The position numbers and the translations under genes were made by a program. DNA of 64,000 nucleotides. It comes from Linum tenue. Taxonomy: Eukaryota > Streptophyta > Magnoliopsida > Malpighiales > Linaceae. Position 1 is the stretch's first letter; each line of letters starts with the position of its first letter. This document shows positions 24,301 to 36,369 of this stretch, piece after piece. Where the stretch lies: assembly GCA_946122785.1 (NCBI GenBank), contig CAMGYJ010000004.1:58288679-58352678 (forward strand), in the 5' to 3' direction. The notes beneath the pieces were generated by a model. That model ran no database searches, had not been told where the DNA came from, and was given only the letters and a program-made list of their open reading frames with translations.

Positions 24301-26230
24301 ACCATAGCAAGGTCGATATTTTAGGGATGATAGTCAGCATAATTGGTTCAAAAGACCAACTCGTAAATGAATACCGTGTAATGTTAGCTGAAAAGCTTCT
24401 GAGCAAATCTGATTACGACATCGCCTCTGAGATACGTACTTTGGAACTCCTCAAGGTAGGTTGTCTATGTAGGACTTTGGTCTTAGCCCTCCTGTATGTA
24501 GTTTGGTGTACTCAACTGGTTGAATAACCATCATCTTTCTTTTTTAATAAACCATTTTGCAGATACATTTTGGGGAAATTAGCATGCAGAAGTGTGAAAT
24601 CATGCTTAATGATCTGATTGATTCAAAGAGGACGAACCACAACATTAAAACAACAATACAACCATCTCAAATAGGTAGCCTGGATACATACGATTTCATC
24701 CTCCAACTAGCTCTGAGCCCAAGGTTTTTCGTTGACAATTTTCCTCTATGATTGATATGCTCGTAGGAAACGAAGAACGGGAAATGGGGGCAACTATCGA
24801 TATTCTTGATGCTACAATCATCTCCTCCAACTTTTGGCCTCCTATCCAGGTGATACATACATTTTTTTGCTTTTACTTGAGTATCACTGTTCGGCCTTTT
24901 GAGAGGCCGTGACTGGCATCGTGAAACAGTTGGTATGTAGATAAGAAAAAGTAAAACTCAATTTCATTGCATTTGCTTCCAGGATGAGGACCTCACTCTA
25001 CCAGCACCAGTTGACCAGCTCCTCACTGATTATGCAAAAAGGTTTCATGAAATCAAGACTCCTCGGAAACTGCTTTGGAAGAAGAATCTTGGCACGGTCA
25101 AGGCAAGTTTCTTTGAATTTGCCTCCAGTTTTCTTTGTCATATCAGTCAACAAAATTTGTCACGAAGTTTTCATATTCCATATGTTGTGTTTTCAGTTGG
25201 AGTTGGAATTTGAAGATAGGGAAATACAATTTACTGTGACACCTATACATGCCGCGATTATCATGCAATTCCAAGATCAGATAAGGTACCATGAAGATTT
25301 CTTGAGACACAACAAGACTTTGCCCACTCTGCTAACTCTCTTTCTGTATCAATTTCAGTTGGACCTCAAATAAGCTTGCCGCTGCCCTTGGTGTACCAGT
25401 GGATGTTCTGAATCGAAGAATAAATTTCTGGATAAGCAAGGTATGTTTGCAGGAATTTCATCCGAGTTTTGTGCGTTGGCTTTAACTTTAAACATAATTC
25501 ACTTTCAAAAAGGTCAACTTAAAACAATACTTTTTATTCTGACTTTTAAAGTAACTATTTTCCTCTTTAGCCCAAAATTATTTAAATCTAAGAGCCACCA
25601 CACTGACAATTTTATTTCCAATTTTGAAATAAATGTGATATTATGCAGGGAATTGTATCTGAATCTCTTGGGACAGAACCAAACGACCATGTCTTTACCC
25701 TCGCTGAGGGTAATACTGATGCGGGTAAGAATGCTGGCAACGGTGGTTCCTGTGAGGAGATGTTACCTGGTGACGAAGAAGGGGAAAGCTCTGTAGCATC
25801 TGCGGAGGACCAACTGCGCAAGGAGATGACCGTATATGAGGTATGTGATTCATCACCTCTCATTTGTTTACTTGAGCCAACTGTGTGACAGTGGAAAAGC
25901 TTAAATGGAAGTACTGACTTATTTTATTTCCTCAGAAATATATAATGGGGATGCTCACAAATTTCGGCAGCATGGCTTTGGAGCGCATTCATAACACTCT
26001 CAAGGTGAGCTTTAGTTGCCTCACCATTCGACTTCCTCTGACTTTCATATAGATTTGTGACTACCACATCTAACTTCTCGCGACTCGACCAAACCACCTG
26101 CGTCCAGATGTTTTGTGTTGCTGATGCTCCATACGATAAGTCGCTTCAACAGCTGCAGAGCTTTTTGTCAGGGTTAGTCGCAGAAGAGAAGGTAGAGCTG
26201 AGAGATGGGATGTACTTCTTGAAGAAGTAA
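21314..26230 (+). CDS. APC2: Anaphase-promoting complex subunit 2
   Basis: Cullin-type scaffold of the APC/C ubiquitin ligase; with the RING subunit APC11 it forms the catalytic module that marks cyclins and securin for degradation. Exons: 21314-21550, 21656-21751, 21862-22057, 22233-22525, 22666-22737, 23138-23382, 23709-24125, 24254-24455, 24563-24674, 24767-24849, 24983-25102, 25197-25285, 25359-25440, 25649-25840, 25936-26004, 26108-26230; 875 aa, close to the usual plant length. The N-terminal cullin repeats include HFPEILHSYFKGKLEELSAI. The cullin homology region has DILGMIVSIIGSKDQLVNEY, RTLELLKIHFGEISMQKCEI, SSNFWPPIQ and KTPRKLLWKKNLGTV. The C-terminal winged-helix APC2 domain ends EEKVELRDGMYFLKK. 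Intron 11 (25103-25196) uses a GC donor (AAG|GCAAGT). All other introns are GT-AG. The gene looks intact. Confidence 0.95.
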
Positions 26231-27048
26231 TATAATCGGTTGGTGATTATAGAATAGGAATCTAATTTAAGCCTCTGAATTGGTAAGACCATTTTTTTTT
26301 TTATAATCTTTGTTGCTTGCTCATATTTTTGGCTAAGCAGAGTAAACAAATCCTTGGCTGAAATACGTTGGTGTAGTTTCCAAGAAACACGGCCGTGATT
26401 GAGGAAATAACAAGCATAAAACAGGTTTGGGGACTATGGAACCCCAGCGTGACGACATATGATATGGTAAATCAAGCAACTAAGATCCAGAAACAAGTCC
26501 TGACAGAGTCAATTGAACAAATACATTATAAGTTGATCGATTTGGGCACTTTTTTGGGACCCGTCGGAACTCCAACCACTAACTGTCACAACAATCGAGG
26601 AGAGGTTGATTCATCACAAAATGAACTGATGTTTCTACTATGTAAAAGGAAGTTGGAGATGAAAAATGTAGGAACAAGAAATTATCGAAGTGGGAATTGA
26701 ACTCCGCTCCACTCTATGTATTTATATATCCACAAAGTTTGAGACAGGTTCTAACACCGACTTATCATTAGAAAATGTTCATAAAATCTTGAATTTTTTT
26801 TATAGGTAAAGGGGGAATTGATAAGCCCATTTCTTAAGCGACAAAATTTCAAAAATATAAAACGTCATCTTTGTTATTTTTTCTTAATTATTGGGGTGTT
26901 TAAAACACCATAGTCCCAAAAATACCATTTTCGAGACTATTGTCGGCGGGACTCGAAAAATTGTCTTCAATCCATCAACTTTTAATGTTTACCTTTGTGA
27001 TGGGTTGAACCCTTTCTTTCGGGTATCTTCGAAATACTTGGTGGGGAG
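26231..27048 (+). other. APC2 3' flank, no gene recognised
   Basis: This includes the APC2 3' UTR and AT-rich sequence. An open frame at 26395-26700 (101 codons) resembles nothing I know and has no clear start context. No transposon ends were identified up to the tandem duplication starting at 27049. Confidence 0.5.
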
Positions 27049-28374
27049 TCCGAGGTGTGGCTTCATGCAAAGTGAAAAGCGGATGGATAAGAATTTGGTG
27101 TTAAACAATATGCCTCGACACTGAAGATATGTTATGCCTAACAGGTTTACTTCAACGGCTAGTCACCAATCATTGTGGCGATCTCTTTTTTGTTCTTCTA
27201 TGGAGTATGGGTTTCAAATGTCATAGCTACACAACTCTGTGAGGTAATGCGGCGTAGCAAGCTTTCAATTACTATGTCAATCCTTGTTTTTTTTTACCTT
27301 CCTTGCTTGATTTACCGTATCGAAAGAAAATGTGATGGCAAGCTATCTCTTCATTGAGGGTGTGGTTGACATAGTAATAAGATGAAATTGTTTTTCCTTC
27401 TCTGCCCTAACACTACTCCAATTATGACATAGTTCCGAAAACACGAAAATAGGAGTGTGAGCGAGTCGGTAACTCAAAAATTTGAAAGCTAACTGTAATG
27501 TTTCACCAAAGTCAAACCCAAACAAACTGTCCTTTTCCAACAGTTTAATCAATGGTTTGCAATTTTAGAGAAAACCTCCTATGGAAGCCGACGTGCTCAA
27601 TAAAATTTCGTTGGGGGCAGGATAGAATAACACCCCTTTTATTGTTACTAGCTTTGAGCCCGGCCCATGGCCGGGTTATTTTCATTTTCTCCTTTTCATT
27701 TCACTTTTGGCTCCGAGGTGTGGCTTCATGCAAAGTGAAAAGCGGATGGATAAGAATTTGGTGTTAAACAATATGCCTCGACACTGAAGATATGTTATGC
27801 CTAACAGGTTTACTTCAACGGCTAGTCACCAATCATTGTGGCGATCACTTTTTTGTTCTTCTATGGAGTATGGGTTTCAAATGTCATAGCTACACAACTC
27901 TGTGAGGTAATGCGGCGTAGCAAGCTTTCAATTACTATGTCAATCCTTGTTTTTTTTTACCTTCCTTGCTTGATTTACCGTATCGAAAGAAAATGTGATG
28001 GCAAGCTATCTCTTCATTGAGGGTGTGGTTGACATAGTAATAAGATGAAATTGTTTTTCCTTCTCTGCCCTAACACTACTCCAATTATGACATAGTTCCG
28101 AAAACACGAAAATAGGAGTGTGAGCGAGTCGGTAACTCAAAAATTTGAAAGCTAACTGTAATGTTTCACCAAAGTCAAACCCAAACAAACTGTCCTTTTC
28201 CAACAGTTTAATCAATGGTTTGCAATTTTAGAGAAAACCTCCTATGGAAGCCGACGTGCTCAATAAAATTTCGTTGGGGGCAGGATAGAATAACACCCCT
28301 TTTATTGTTACTAGCTTTGAGCCCGGCCCATGGCCGGGTTATTTTCATTTTCTCCTTTTCATTTCACTTTTGGC
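27049..28374. repeat. 663-bp tandem duplication next to the Helitron inverted repeat
   Basis: 27049-27711 and 27712-28374 are two nearly identical direct copies with period 663. Only very few differences are seen, for example TCTC versus TCAC near 27182/27845. The end of each unit contains the Helitron terminus seen at 28311 (CTAG plus GC hairpin, reading on the minus strand), so the first copy carries an orphan terminus at about 27648. The junction has short microhomology (TCCGAGG versus CTCTG). No gene was recognised inside. Confidence 0.85.
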
Positions 28375-31300
28375 TCTGTGTGATTTAGTCTTTCTTTCGT
28401 GTGTCTCATATCTATATTAAGATGACCAACCCTTATTTGCATTGGCTTTGTCATCCAAAATTTTAGTATATTAGATAGATTAATGTTGAAAGAAAAATAT
28501 CATCAATGTGAAACAACATAAAAGTAATTAATTTATCTTAGAGCATCAAGGACATAAATAGAAAAGTATAGCAAAAAGAGGGACAATTGATAATACCATA
28601 TTAGAAACATGGAAGATGATCCATGACCATGATACAATTGTTTCATGGATGAAGATTGTACAGTGTTGTGGATCTTATCAATCAAAATCTAAGAGGTCCC
28701 AAATAGTATGCTTGCCACTCTTCAATATAGGTAATGGTATTGAATTAACATCATTGCGAAGAAATTGGCATGAGATCTTATCTTGTTGATGTTATCATGT
28801 GGTTCGGCTCAACTTCATTTCTTATTCAATAGCAAAATCATGCATTCAAGTGATGAAGTTAATGTGGTAAACACATGTAAAAAGATGTGTTGCCCAAGTC
28901 TTTATATGAATCATAATCCCTACTGCATTGCTAATCGCGATCGAGAAGTATTTCTATTTGAGCCGACCAAGTGTGAACTATCCTATTTGTTTAATTGTAG
29001 TCTTCTTTCATTAAGAAAGCATGAGGAAAAAACATAACTATTTAGAGTTGAAGTCACTATTTAGAAACTCATGAACTTAACCATGTAATTTCTTTACATA
29101 AAGTGTCTAAATATATTTTTGAAATGGGGCTAAAAGTAAAAGGTTTGAGAGATTACCTTGTTTGTGTTGTCGTCATCTCCTCCATAGTTTTTTTAGATCA
29201 AATTCCATGAGGTTAATGATAGTGTAGATGTTGGAAATTCTTCTATATATACATTGAAGTTGTGGTGTTTGACTCTGAATTTTATGGCTGTTCTAATGAG
29301 TTGAAAGGTTGTTCAATCGGGTGATGCCTGCATCATGTTTTCATTATTGATGAACACATATTTGCTTTTGTGGTACATGCAAATTTTGCAACCCTAATGT
29401 TACATATTTTTTATACGCAATCCTCTGCATTTATGTTGGTATTACGAATCGAATTTTGCAATGAGATGGCAATGCTTAGTCATTCTCCAAATGCTCGTGC
29501 GTACAATTGTTTGATTGAGGGCCACTGTGACCAGGGTGATTTTGATGACAATTAACTTGTAAGTTGGAATTTTGACAAAGAACTCAAAACAAACTTAGAC
29601 CTATTAGTCGTATTAAACTATTAACAATGTCAGTGGGCTCCATGTTTACAATCACAATTAGTAGTCTGGACCCACTAACAAACGGCAGAAGGAAGGATTA
29701 ATTGGAATAAATAAAGAAGTACTTGCCTTGCCTATGTCGCCATTGATATTTGTGAAGGGAAAATGGAGTTGATGGACTGGAGACGATCCGGTAGTTTGAT
29801 TTGGGAGTCAAGTTCTCGACGGACTCTGGGTAACGGTGATTGACTGTGTGTTATCAAAGGGTTATAGTTTCAGTTTTCTCGGACTCGGAGCGGAGGACGC
29901 CAGGACGGACGTGACTTATTGCGGACTGGGGAGAAGGAGCCCCTGTGTACATTAATGATGTTTCATGAGATGGGGGTGGCGGTTGGAAAATGAGGCAGAA
30001 TCGGCGGATCGAAAGAAATACGGGTTTATTTATTGGAGGAACGGGTGAAAAAAAGGCCGGGAAAACATATAACCACCGCTACCAATTGCAACCCATTAAA
30101 AATTAAAAAATATATAGAATCCGAGAATTACGGGCTGCACTTCAAAGGGTACGTGGCAGAGGCACTTTTCTAAAAGTGCTTTATAATACTATCTTTGTAC
30201 CCGGCCCATTGGCCGGGTGAATTACATATCTAATCTTGTAAATCAAGAATTTCATAGATATTCTTCAATAATTTTAAATCTTCAAATTATTTATATTTTA
30301 GCAATTTAATTTTAAAAATATATTTGTGGTCTCTTGAATTGTAAATAAAGTTTTGTTAAAAAATCGTTTAATTATTTATTTTTTAGCAATTTATTTTGAA
30401 TAATATATTTGTGGTCTCTTGAGATAAGATAATAGTTGATTTCAAACTAATAGTTGACGTTCAGACAATGATTTTTAATCCTCCACTTAAATTATACATT
30501 AGATAATACATATATCTAAGACATTCAATTACTATTAGTGAAAATTGGCCAACAATGAATTCAATCATGTGCACATATCAAAACTTGTACTAACATTTAT
30601 CACATACACATATAATGGTTCATGCTTGCCATATTTTTTACTCATGTTGTCTAAGGAGGTTTAGATAGTCTCACTGTACGGATATATGTTTAGTTTTTTC
30701 AATTAAAACCATCAAATTTATCATATTTACATGATACATGAATCGATATTCAATATTAAATAATAAATTTCAATCGCATATACCAAGTAAAGATGTATGT
30801 TCATTATAAAACTAACGTGTCTCATCGAATATTATTCATGATTGATGCAATAAACCAAAACAACACTTTATATCAGTATCCATACAGAAATTAAATCTTG
30901 GCGATGATTTTTTATGATAACTAATTGAAAAAGATAATGGGTACCTTTGATTCCCCGCCGTAGCACCATGTCACCGCGTCCACGTTTGCTCCGCATAACT
31001 AATTTAAGGACAGAGTTTTGGCTTACACAATAGTCGGTTCCCCTACTATAGCATGTCGCTACTGCCGTAATCTCCATCGCCATTGTCGGATTCTTTTTCA
31101 GTCCACATAACACAATTCCTTCCTCCTCTGCCTCCACTGACGCTTCGTCAGTAGTCGTCATCCCTGCCGCTTAGTTTCCACCATCCGACTGGATCTGGAT
31201 GTGAATTGTCATATCTCTGTACGGATTAGTCCATCCACGCGGCGTTGTTGTGGCCGCCAACCATCTCTACGGAGATGACTTTTAGTGGAATTGAAGATTG

Positions 31301-31695
31301 GAGGAGGGGATTGTTAATGGGGTTTTCCGGGGGGGAAAACAGAATAGAGATTTACGTCCAAAGGGTGGAGGAAAACTGGAAAAGAAAGGGAGGACTTTTT
31401 GTTCTTACAGTTACAGAAGAGAAAGGAAGGAGTTGGCAGTTGGTTGTGGGTAACATTGGGGTTTTTATGCAGAGCAAAATTTGAACGGAAGGGCGGTGCA
31501 AGGCTGGCGACAGGGAAGAGAAGGAAAGGGGGTTTTGACGTGGACAACTTAGAATTTTAGTGTGGATTACGTGGCATAGGTGAAAACCAAAAGCCCTTTA
31601 ATATTTTTTATTAAGAAAAGAAAATTTATTAAAAAATGTACCGAAAGTTGCGGGGAGCTCTTTCCCGAGAAAGCCTTTATAATAGATTAAGGATT
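28310..31695 (-). repeat. left arm of a 3386-bp inverted repeat (tandem Helitrons, minus orientation)
   Basis: Position x in this arm pairs with 68065-x in the right arm 36370-39755. All sampled stretches are identical except one base (G at 30178 against A-equivalent at 37887). The outer edge is a Helitron 3' end on the minus strand: CTAG at 28311-28314, 11 nt, then a CCCGGCC/GGCCGGG hairpin. A second such hairpin lies at 30200-30217. The two units would be 28311-30188 and 30189-31686, both lacking Rep/helicase. The arm contains gene-like but unrecognised pieces, such as a 97-codon frame at 31161-30868 followed by a GT that could be a splice donor. Confidence 0.85.
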
Positions 31696-31786
31696 AAGGA
31701 TAAGGATAAGGATTATAACAACAATGACATAATTGTAAATGACAATAAACATAATAAAAAAAAATTATTTCATCCTCTCTCCCATT

Positions 31787-33973
31787 GGCTTGAGTTCAAG
31801 TCCTTAAGTCTCATTTTTTAAGGAAAATCTTAAAGTCTTCCTATTGGGTGATAGTGGATTAGGTAGTTAATGGGGTCAGTAGTTAATAGGTAGTTAAGAG
31901 TAAATAGGGTTATGCAAATATAATTAATTAATGATTCTCTTTCTCTCTCCTCCCATAATTTTCTCCATAACCCTCTCTACATTATAATTAAAAAGAAATA
32001 TGAAATTAATTTTATTTGATATTTAATAAAATTCGAATTTAATAATTTTCTTTTTCTAAAATGGAAATTTGAAATTTAAAATATATGCCTCACTCACATT
32101 TTGGCAACTTCCTATTAGTATTAACTATTAACATTTTGTAATGACATTTTCAATATTTATAAATTGAATCATCATTAGGGCTTTTCATTGCATGGGTTTG
32201 AGATTTTTCGTTGTTAGGTATTCGTTTGTGTTATTATTAATGTTGTTCGACATGTTTTTTAATAATTTTATATAACATTATTAACTTTTTATGTTATGTT
32301 TTGTTTGTAACATTAGCAAAAGTGAAATTGTGTTTTCAATTTGTTGGTACTTGAAGTTTATTTACTATTACATCGTATTATCAATTTGGTTCGCAATGAT
32401 TTATAATCATTTGAAGTGCTATTATCAATGTTTTTTTTCAAGCACAATACAACCATTAGCAAAAATTTATTTCATTTGTAAGATTGCTTATGTTTAGTGA
32501 TTTGAATTATTAATATTTTTTTTCGTTTATGTTTGTAACTTTGTCAAATGTCATTATCAAGAAGCATACTTGTTAGATATTCGTTTGTTTATGACATTAT
32601 CAAAAGTGAATTTACGTTTAATGATATAACTATGGTTATTAATCTTTCAGTCTAAGTTAGTAACGTAGTTGGTGTCATTATTAATAGGCGTGTATAAGCA
32701 TTATCAATGTTTGAAAATAAGATATTAATAATATCTAATAAGGTACTGAACAATCATTAGCTGCTATCATTATCAAAGTTTTTGGATGCATTATCCATTA
32801 AACACATGTTACTTATTAATGCGTTTTTAGTGCTATTTGACATTAAACATTGCATCTGAATATTAATCATATTTTTTATTACAAAAATCTATTTCCTTAT
32901 CAGTGACTTGATCATTCGATATTAATGGTTTTTTATATCGTTATCAATGTTGTTATTAAGAGTTTGGTGTTGAGGCGTGAATGTTGGTTTGCTTGAGCTA
33001 ATATTTTTCTGAACAATGTTTGTTTGACTGAATCAAACAGGTGCACTATGTCACAAGTACCCAAGATGTTGAAAATTAGTATTGTGCTTTATGATCATTG
33101 AGAATGATAATGTAAAGCAATATTAATTGATCATAAAACGTTTTTAACATTCACGCTGACATTTGGTTATGGAAAGAAGACCACAAATTATATATTTTCC
33201 TTTATATTAAAATTGTAATTTTGTTATGACATGTGACATAATCATATAAGTGTCCACATTGTCATCATTATGTTTTTCAATTTATTTACCAAAAGGGGAC
33301 TCCATTTCTCTATAAAAGGAGACTCCCTTCACTTGTTGTAAGTAGAGTTGTTTTGAGTGGGAATTGCTCTCTTGCAAAGCTATCCTCCCATCATCTTCTC
33401 TCAAGAATTCCTGTGTAAGAAGTCTATCAAATTTTCAAGTTTTACTTCATCTTTTTCAAACCATCTTCAACTTTTGTTTATTTCGTGCATAACTGGTCAT
33501 CTCCAGTTCAACTGGTCATCTCCAGTATTTATTTTATGCAAATCTGGTCATCTCCAGTATTTATCTTCTGCTAATCTGGTCATCTCCAGTATTTATCTTC
33601 TGCTAATCTGGTCATCTCCAGTATTTACTTTTTGCAAATCTGGTCATTTCCAGTATCATTTACTTTACATACTATTTTCAAGTTAATCTTTTATTGGCTG
33701 TCTCATTCCGTCCTTACTATTTTCAATTTAATTAAATTAATTTCGAATTTCCTTTTAATCGTAGTGGAGAGAGAGAGGGTTATGGAGAAGATCAAGAGGA
33801 GAGAGAAAGAGAATCATTAATGAGTAATATTAATTATATTTTCATAATATCTTATTTATTTCAACTAACTATTAACTACTAACCCCTCATTAACTACCTA
33901 ATCTAGTATCAGCCAATAAAAATGGTTTAAGAACCTCCTTAAACAATGAGGCTTAAGGACCGGATCCAACCTG
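31787..33973. mobile_element. MULE-like element with about 95-bp terminal inverted repeats
   Basis: Imperfect inverted repeats (left about 31800-31895, right about 33862-33960) share GTCCTTAAG, CTCATT.TTTAAGG, GGTAGTTAATG and AGTAGTTAATA. The 9-bp direct repeat TCTCCCATT at 31778-31786 and 33974-33982 fits a MULE target duplication. The outermost bases of the two ends match poorly, so the exact termini are uncertain. The interior is AT-rich with no transposase and carries the 35-bp tandem repeat at 33485-33655. Confidence 0.5.
33485..33655. repeat. tandem repeat with CTGGTCATCTCCAG core
   Basis: Six copies of the core CTGGTCATCTCCAG (last copy CTGGTCATTTCCAG). The later ones are spaced about 35 bp apart and followed by TATTTA(T/C)TT. 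The core itself is a short imperfect palindrome (CTGG...CCAG). Confidence 0.8.
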
Positions 33974-34023
33974 TCTCCCATTCAGATCTCATCGCCGCCA
34001 TCTCAACCCCTCTCTCCCCAAAA

Positions 34024-34280
34024 TGCCAGCGACGGAGGCGGAGACACCATTCTTCGTCGTCGCCACCGACGCCGCCGCCACCGACTCAAATCCCGCCCCG
34101 CAACCATCACCAACCTCTCCATTGTTCCCCTCCCGGCCGCCGACGTCTCCCACCACGTCCAGCCCTCCGACCACATCGTCACCAAGCTCCTCGCCATGAT
34201 GCGCCACTCCATCCCCAACCTCCGCTCCGCAATCTCCGCCCTGCCCACCCCGCCCACCGCCCTCGTCGTCCACAACTAAT
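34024..34280 (+). pseudogene. captured fragment of a UGT72-type glucosyltransferase gene
   Basis: In one frame 34103-34280 reads ATITNLSIVPLPAADVSHHV, then a segment ending AMMRHSIPNLRSAISALP and TPPTALVVHN before a stop. This matches the N-terminal domain of plant family-1 UDP-glycosyltransferases of the UGT72 (hydroquinone/monolignol glucosyltransferase) type. The preceding frame (FFVVATDAAATDS) fits the strand just upstream but is offset by a frameshift. The catalytic His region, the rest of the N-domain and the C-terminal PSPG box are absent. High GC contrasts with the AT-rich surroundings, as expected of a captured exon piece. Confidence 0.65.
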
Positions 34281-34865
34281 CCCTCAATTCCAGGCGAAGG
34301 GAGATATCGATGCATTCGATCGAAACAAAGAGGAAGAATGCAAGAGATTCAAGGGCCAGAACATCGAATTCGACATGCAGATCGTATTTCTGGGTTCTGA
34401 CTTCTGACCTTTGATTCACCGTTCTACTTCTTCTCAGGAAAGGAGAGATGTTCCTAACAACGGGGCTCAACCGAGCAAGACGTGTTGTAAGACGTTGTGG
34501 AGGGCGTTCCAATTCGCTTTCAGAGTGTACACGTTCGCCGGCGGGCACGACGCCACCTACGTCCTTTGATTCACCATTGTTTCTAAGCACCGCCGACCAG
34601 AAGAATATGCTTCATTGCTCTTCAACCCGTCAGGCCATCGCCACCTAACAACTTCTGCGGCGATTCAGCTTACCTTGATTTCCTTTGCATATAAAGTTAG
34701 AAGCTAACAAAAATATAGATCTAACACTAACAGGGACCAATGGACCAAAGAACTGGTAAGTGATTCTACGAGTTTCTCCTAAGAAGGTGAAGAGGATGAA
34801 ACAAACCGAAACAGCAAATCTGAAGAACTTTTTCGTCAAGGCTTTACCTTATTTCGCTTAACATA

Positions 34866-35017
34866 GAGGCGGTTGCATGTTCTTCTAGCGAAGGAGACGG
34901 CGGCGTCGTGGTGGTTCTGTGGGATGATGGAGGAGCAAGTTGAGGCGGCTGCATGTTCTTCTAGCGAAGGAGACGGCGGCGTCGTGGTGGTTCTGTGGGA
35001 TGATGGAGGAGCAAGTT
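34866..35017. repeat. 76-bp tandem duplication
   Basis: Two direct copies (34866-34941, 34942-35017) of a GC-rich unit containing GCATGTTCTTCTAGCGAAGG. They differ at very few positions. Confidence 0.85.
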
Positions 35018-35254
35018 GAGGAGTTGAATAGGATCAAATCGCCATTTACTTTCTTGGTTTCTGGCTAGCTCACTCACTGATTTTTGTTGAGTTGAACCAG
35101 TTACTACACTTGATTAATTTGTTTTATAGTCTCTGTGTAGTTATTGAGCTGCAATTTTGAGTTTTTTAGCATCAATCTTCTTTCTCCCCTTATTTGATGG
35201 AAATCTTTGAAAGTGTTGGCATATTTTTACAAGTTCCCGTAGTTTCAAGTTCAC

Positions 35255-35870
35255 TTGAAAGCACATCAAAAGTCTTGGAATGCACACCATAAATCTTATA
35301 AAACATACCACAAATATCACAAAAGCATACCACAATTATTTCAAAAGCATACCAGAAACCTGCTAATGCAGACTATAAATTGCCTAAAACATACTAGAAA
35401 CACCACAAAGCAAACCACAACTATTTCTAAAACACACAAAAACCTATTAATGCAAACCACAAATGCGATAAAACAAACCAGAAACTTCTTAATGCAAACC
35501 AGAAACCTCCTAATGCATGCCAAAAATCTCCTAAAACAAACCACAAACCTCACAAAGCAAACCACAACATTTGCGAAAGCACACCAGAAACCTCCTAATG
35601 CAAACCACAAACACAGTAAATCAAACCACAAAAAAGCAAACCATAAACGTCCTAATGCACACCATAAATATATTAAAACAAACCAGAAACCCCTCAATGC
35701 AAACCACAAATTTTTGAAAGCAAACCAGAAACTTCTCAAAGCAAACCACAAACACGATAAAGCAAACCAAAAACTTCTTAATACAAACCACAAACACGAT
35801 AAAGCAAACCACAAAAGACATACAAAAATATGAGAAACCAAACCATAAATCTCACAATGCAGACCATAAC
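35255..35870. repeat. minisatellite of CAAACCACAAA / CAAACCAGAAAC units
   Basis: About 600 bp of imperfect short units with consensus like AAACCTCCTAATGCAAACCACAAA. Because units rarely contain stops, both strands stay open for about 190 codons: plus strand Asn/His/Lys/Thr-rich, minus strand Phe/Val/Cys/Trp-rich. I regard these as repeat artefacts, not genes. Confidence 0.8.
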
Positions 35871-35939
35871 ATCCGGTGGTCGTTGGCCGTTGACCGGTCA
35901 ATGAAAACCGTTGACCAAACTCCGATGACCGTCAGTGAG

Positions 35940-36130
35940 TAGATTCCGGCGCCGATAGGCATTTTCCGGCCCCGATGACTAGATTCCAATGCCGGTAAGC
36001 ATATTCCGACCACGGTGAGCATATTCCGGCGACGGTGGCATATTCCGATGACAAAATAGCATATTCCGGCGACAAAAAAGCATATTCCGGTGACCGGCGA
36101 CCAGATTCCGGCGACCGATGGCCGAACTCC
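35940..36130. repeat. short tandem repeat with ATTCCGGCGAC core
   Basis: About ten imperfect copies of units like GCATATTCCGGCGACAAA and GACCAGATTCCGGCGACC, 17-20 bp each, right after the previous minisatellite. Confidence 0.75.
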
Positions 36131-36369
36131 GACGGCCAAAATTTTGGGCCGAAAATAACAAAAATTATTTTTTATTTTTATTTAAATATATTTTTCATAA
36201 TGACAATTATACCCCTGCTTTGATTTTACACAAGGTCAACTCAACTAATAAAAAGTCATCATATCCCTACCTTCTTATTGGTGGAAGATTAGTGTTGTTA
36301 CTATAACAACACAAGGGGTGTTGTCATAGTAACCGGTCCCATTTCGTTGGCCCTTCACTAAGGTTGGAG

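Larger units (their letters stand above)
31696..36369. other. 4.7-kb spacer between the inverted-repeat arms
   Basis: Unique sequence between the arms. It holds a MULE-like element (31787-33973), a degraded UGT72-type exon piece (34024-34280), a 76-bp tandem duplication (34866-35017), a 0.6-kb minisatellite (35255-35870), a second minisatellite (35940-36130), and a short hairpin GTTACTATAACAACAC with its near-perfect inverse at about 36297-36332. No intact gene was found. Confidence 0.65.

Noticed and set aside
26395..26700. 101-codon open frame after APC2
   Set aside because: No recognisable domain, no UTR or splice context; likely chance.
33485..33655. Possible CRISPR-like array
   Set aside because: Spacers are themselves repeated and the genome is a plant; it is an ordinary tandem repeat.
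34003..34407. GC-rich open frames of 90-153 codons on both strands
   Set aside because: They are shadows of the degraded UGT fragment in other frames.
35255..35901. Two long opposite open frames taken as genes
   Set aside because: Both are explained by a short repeat lacking stop codons.
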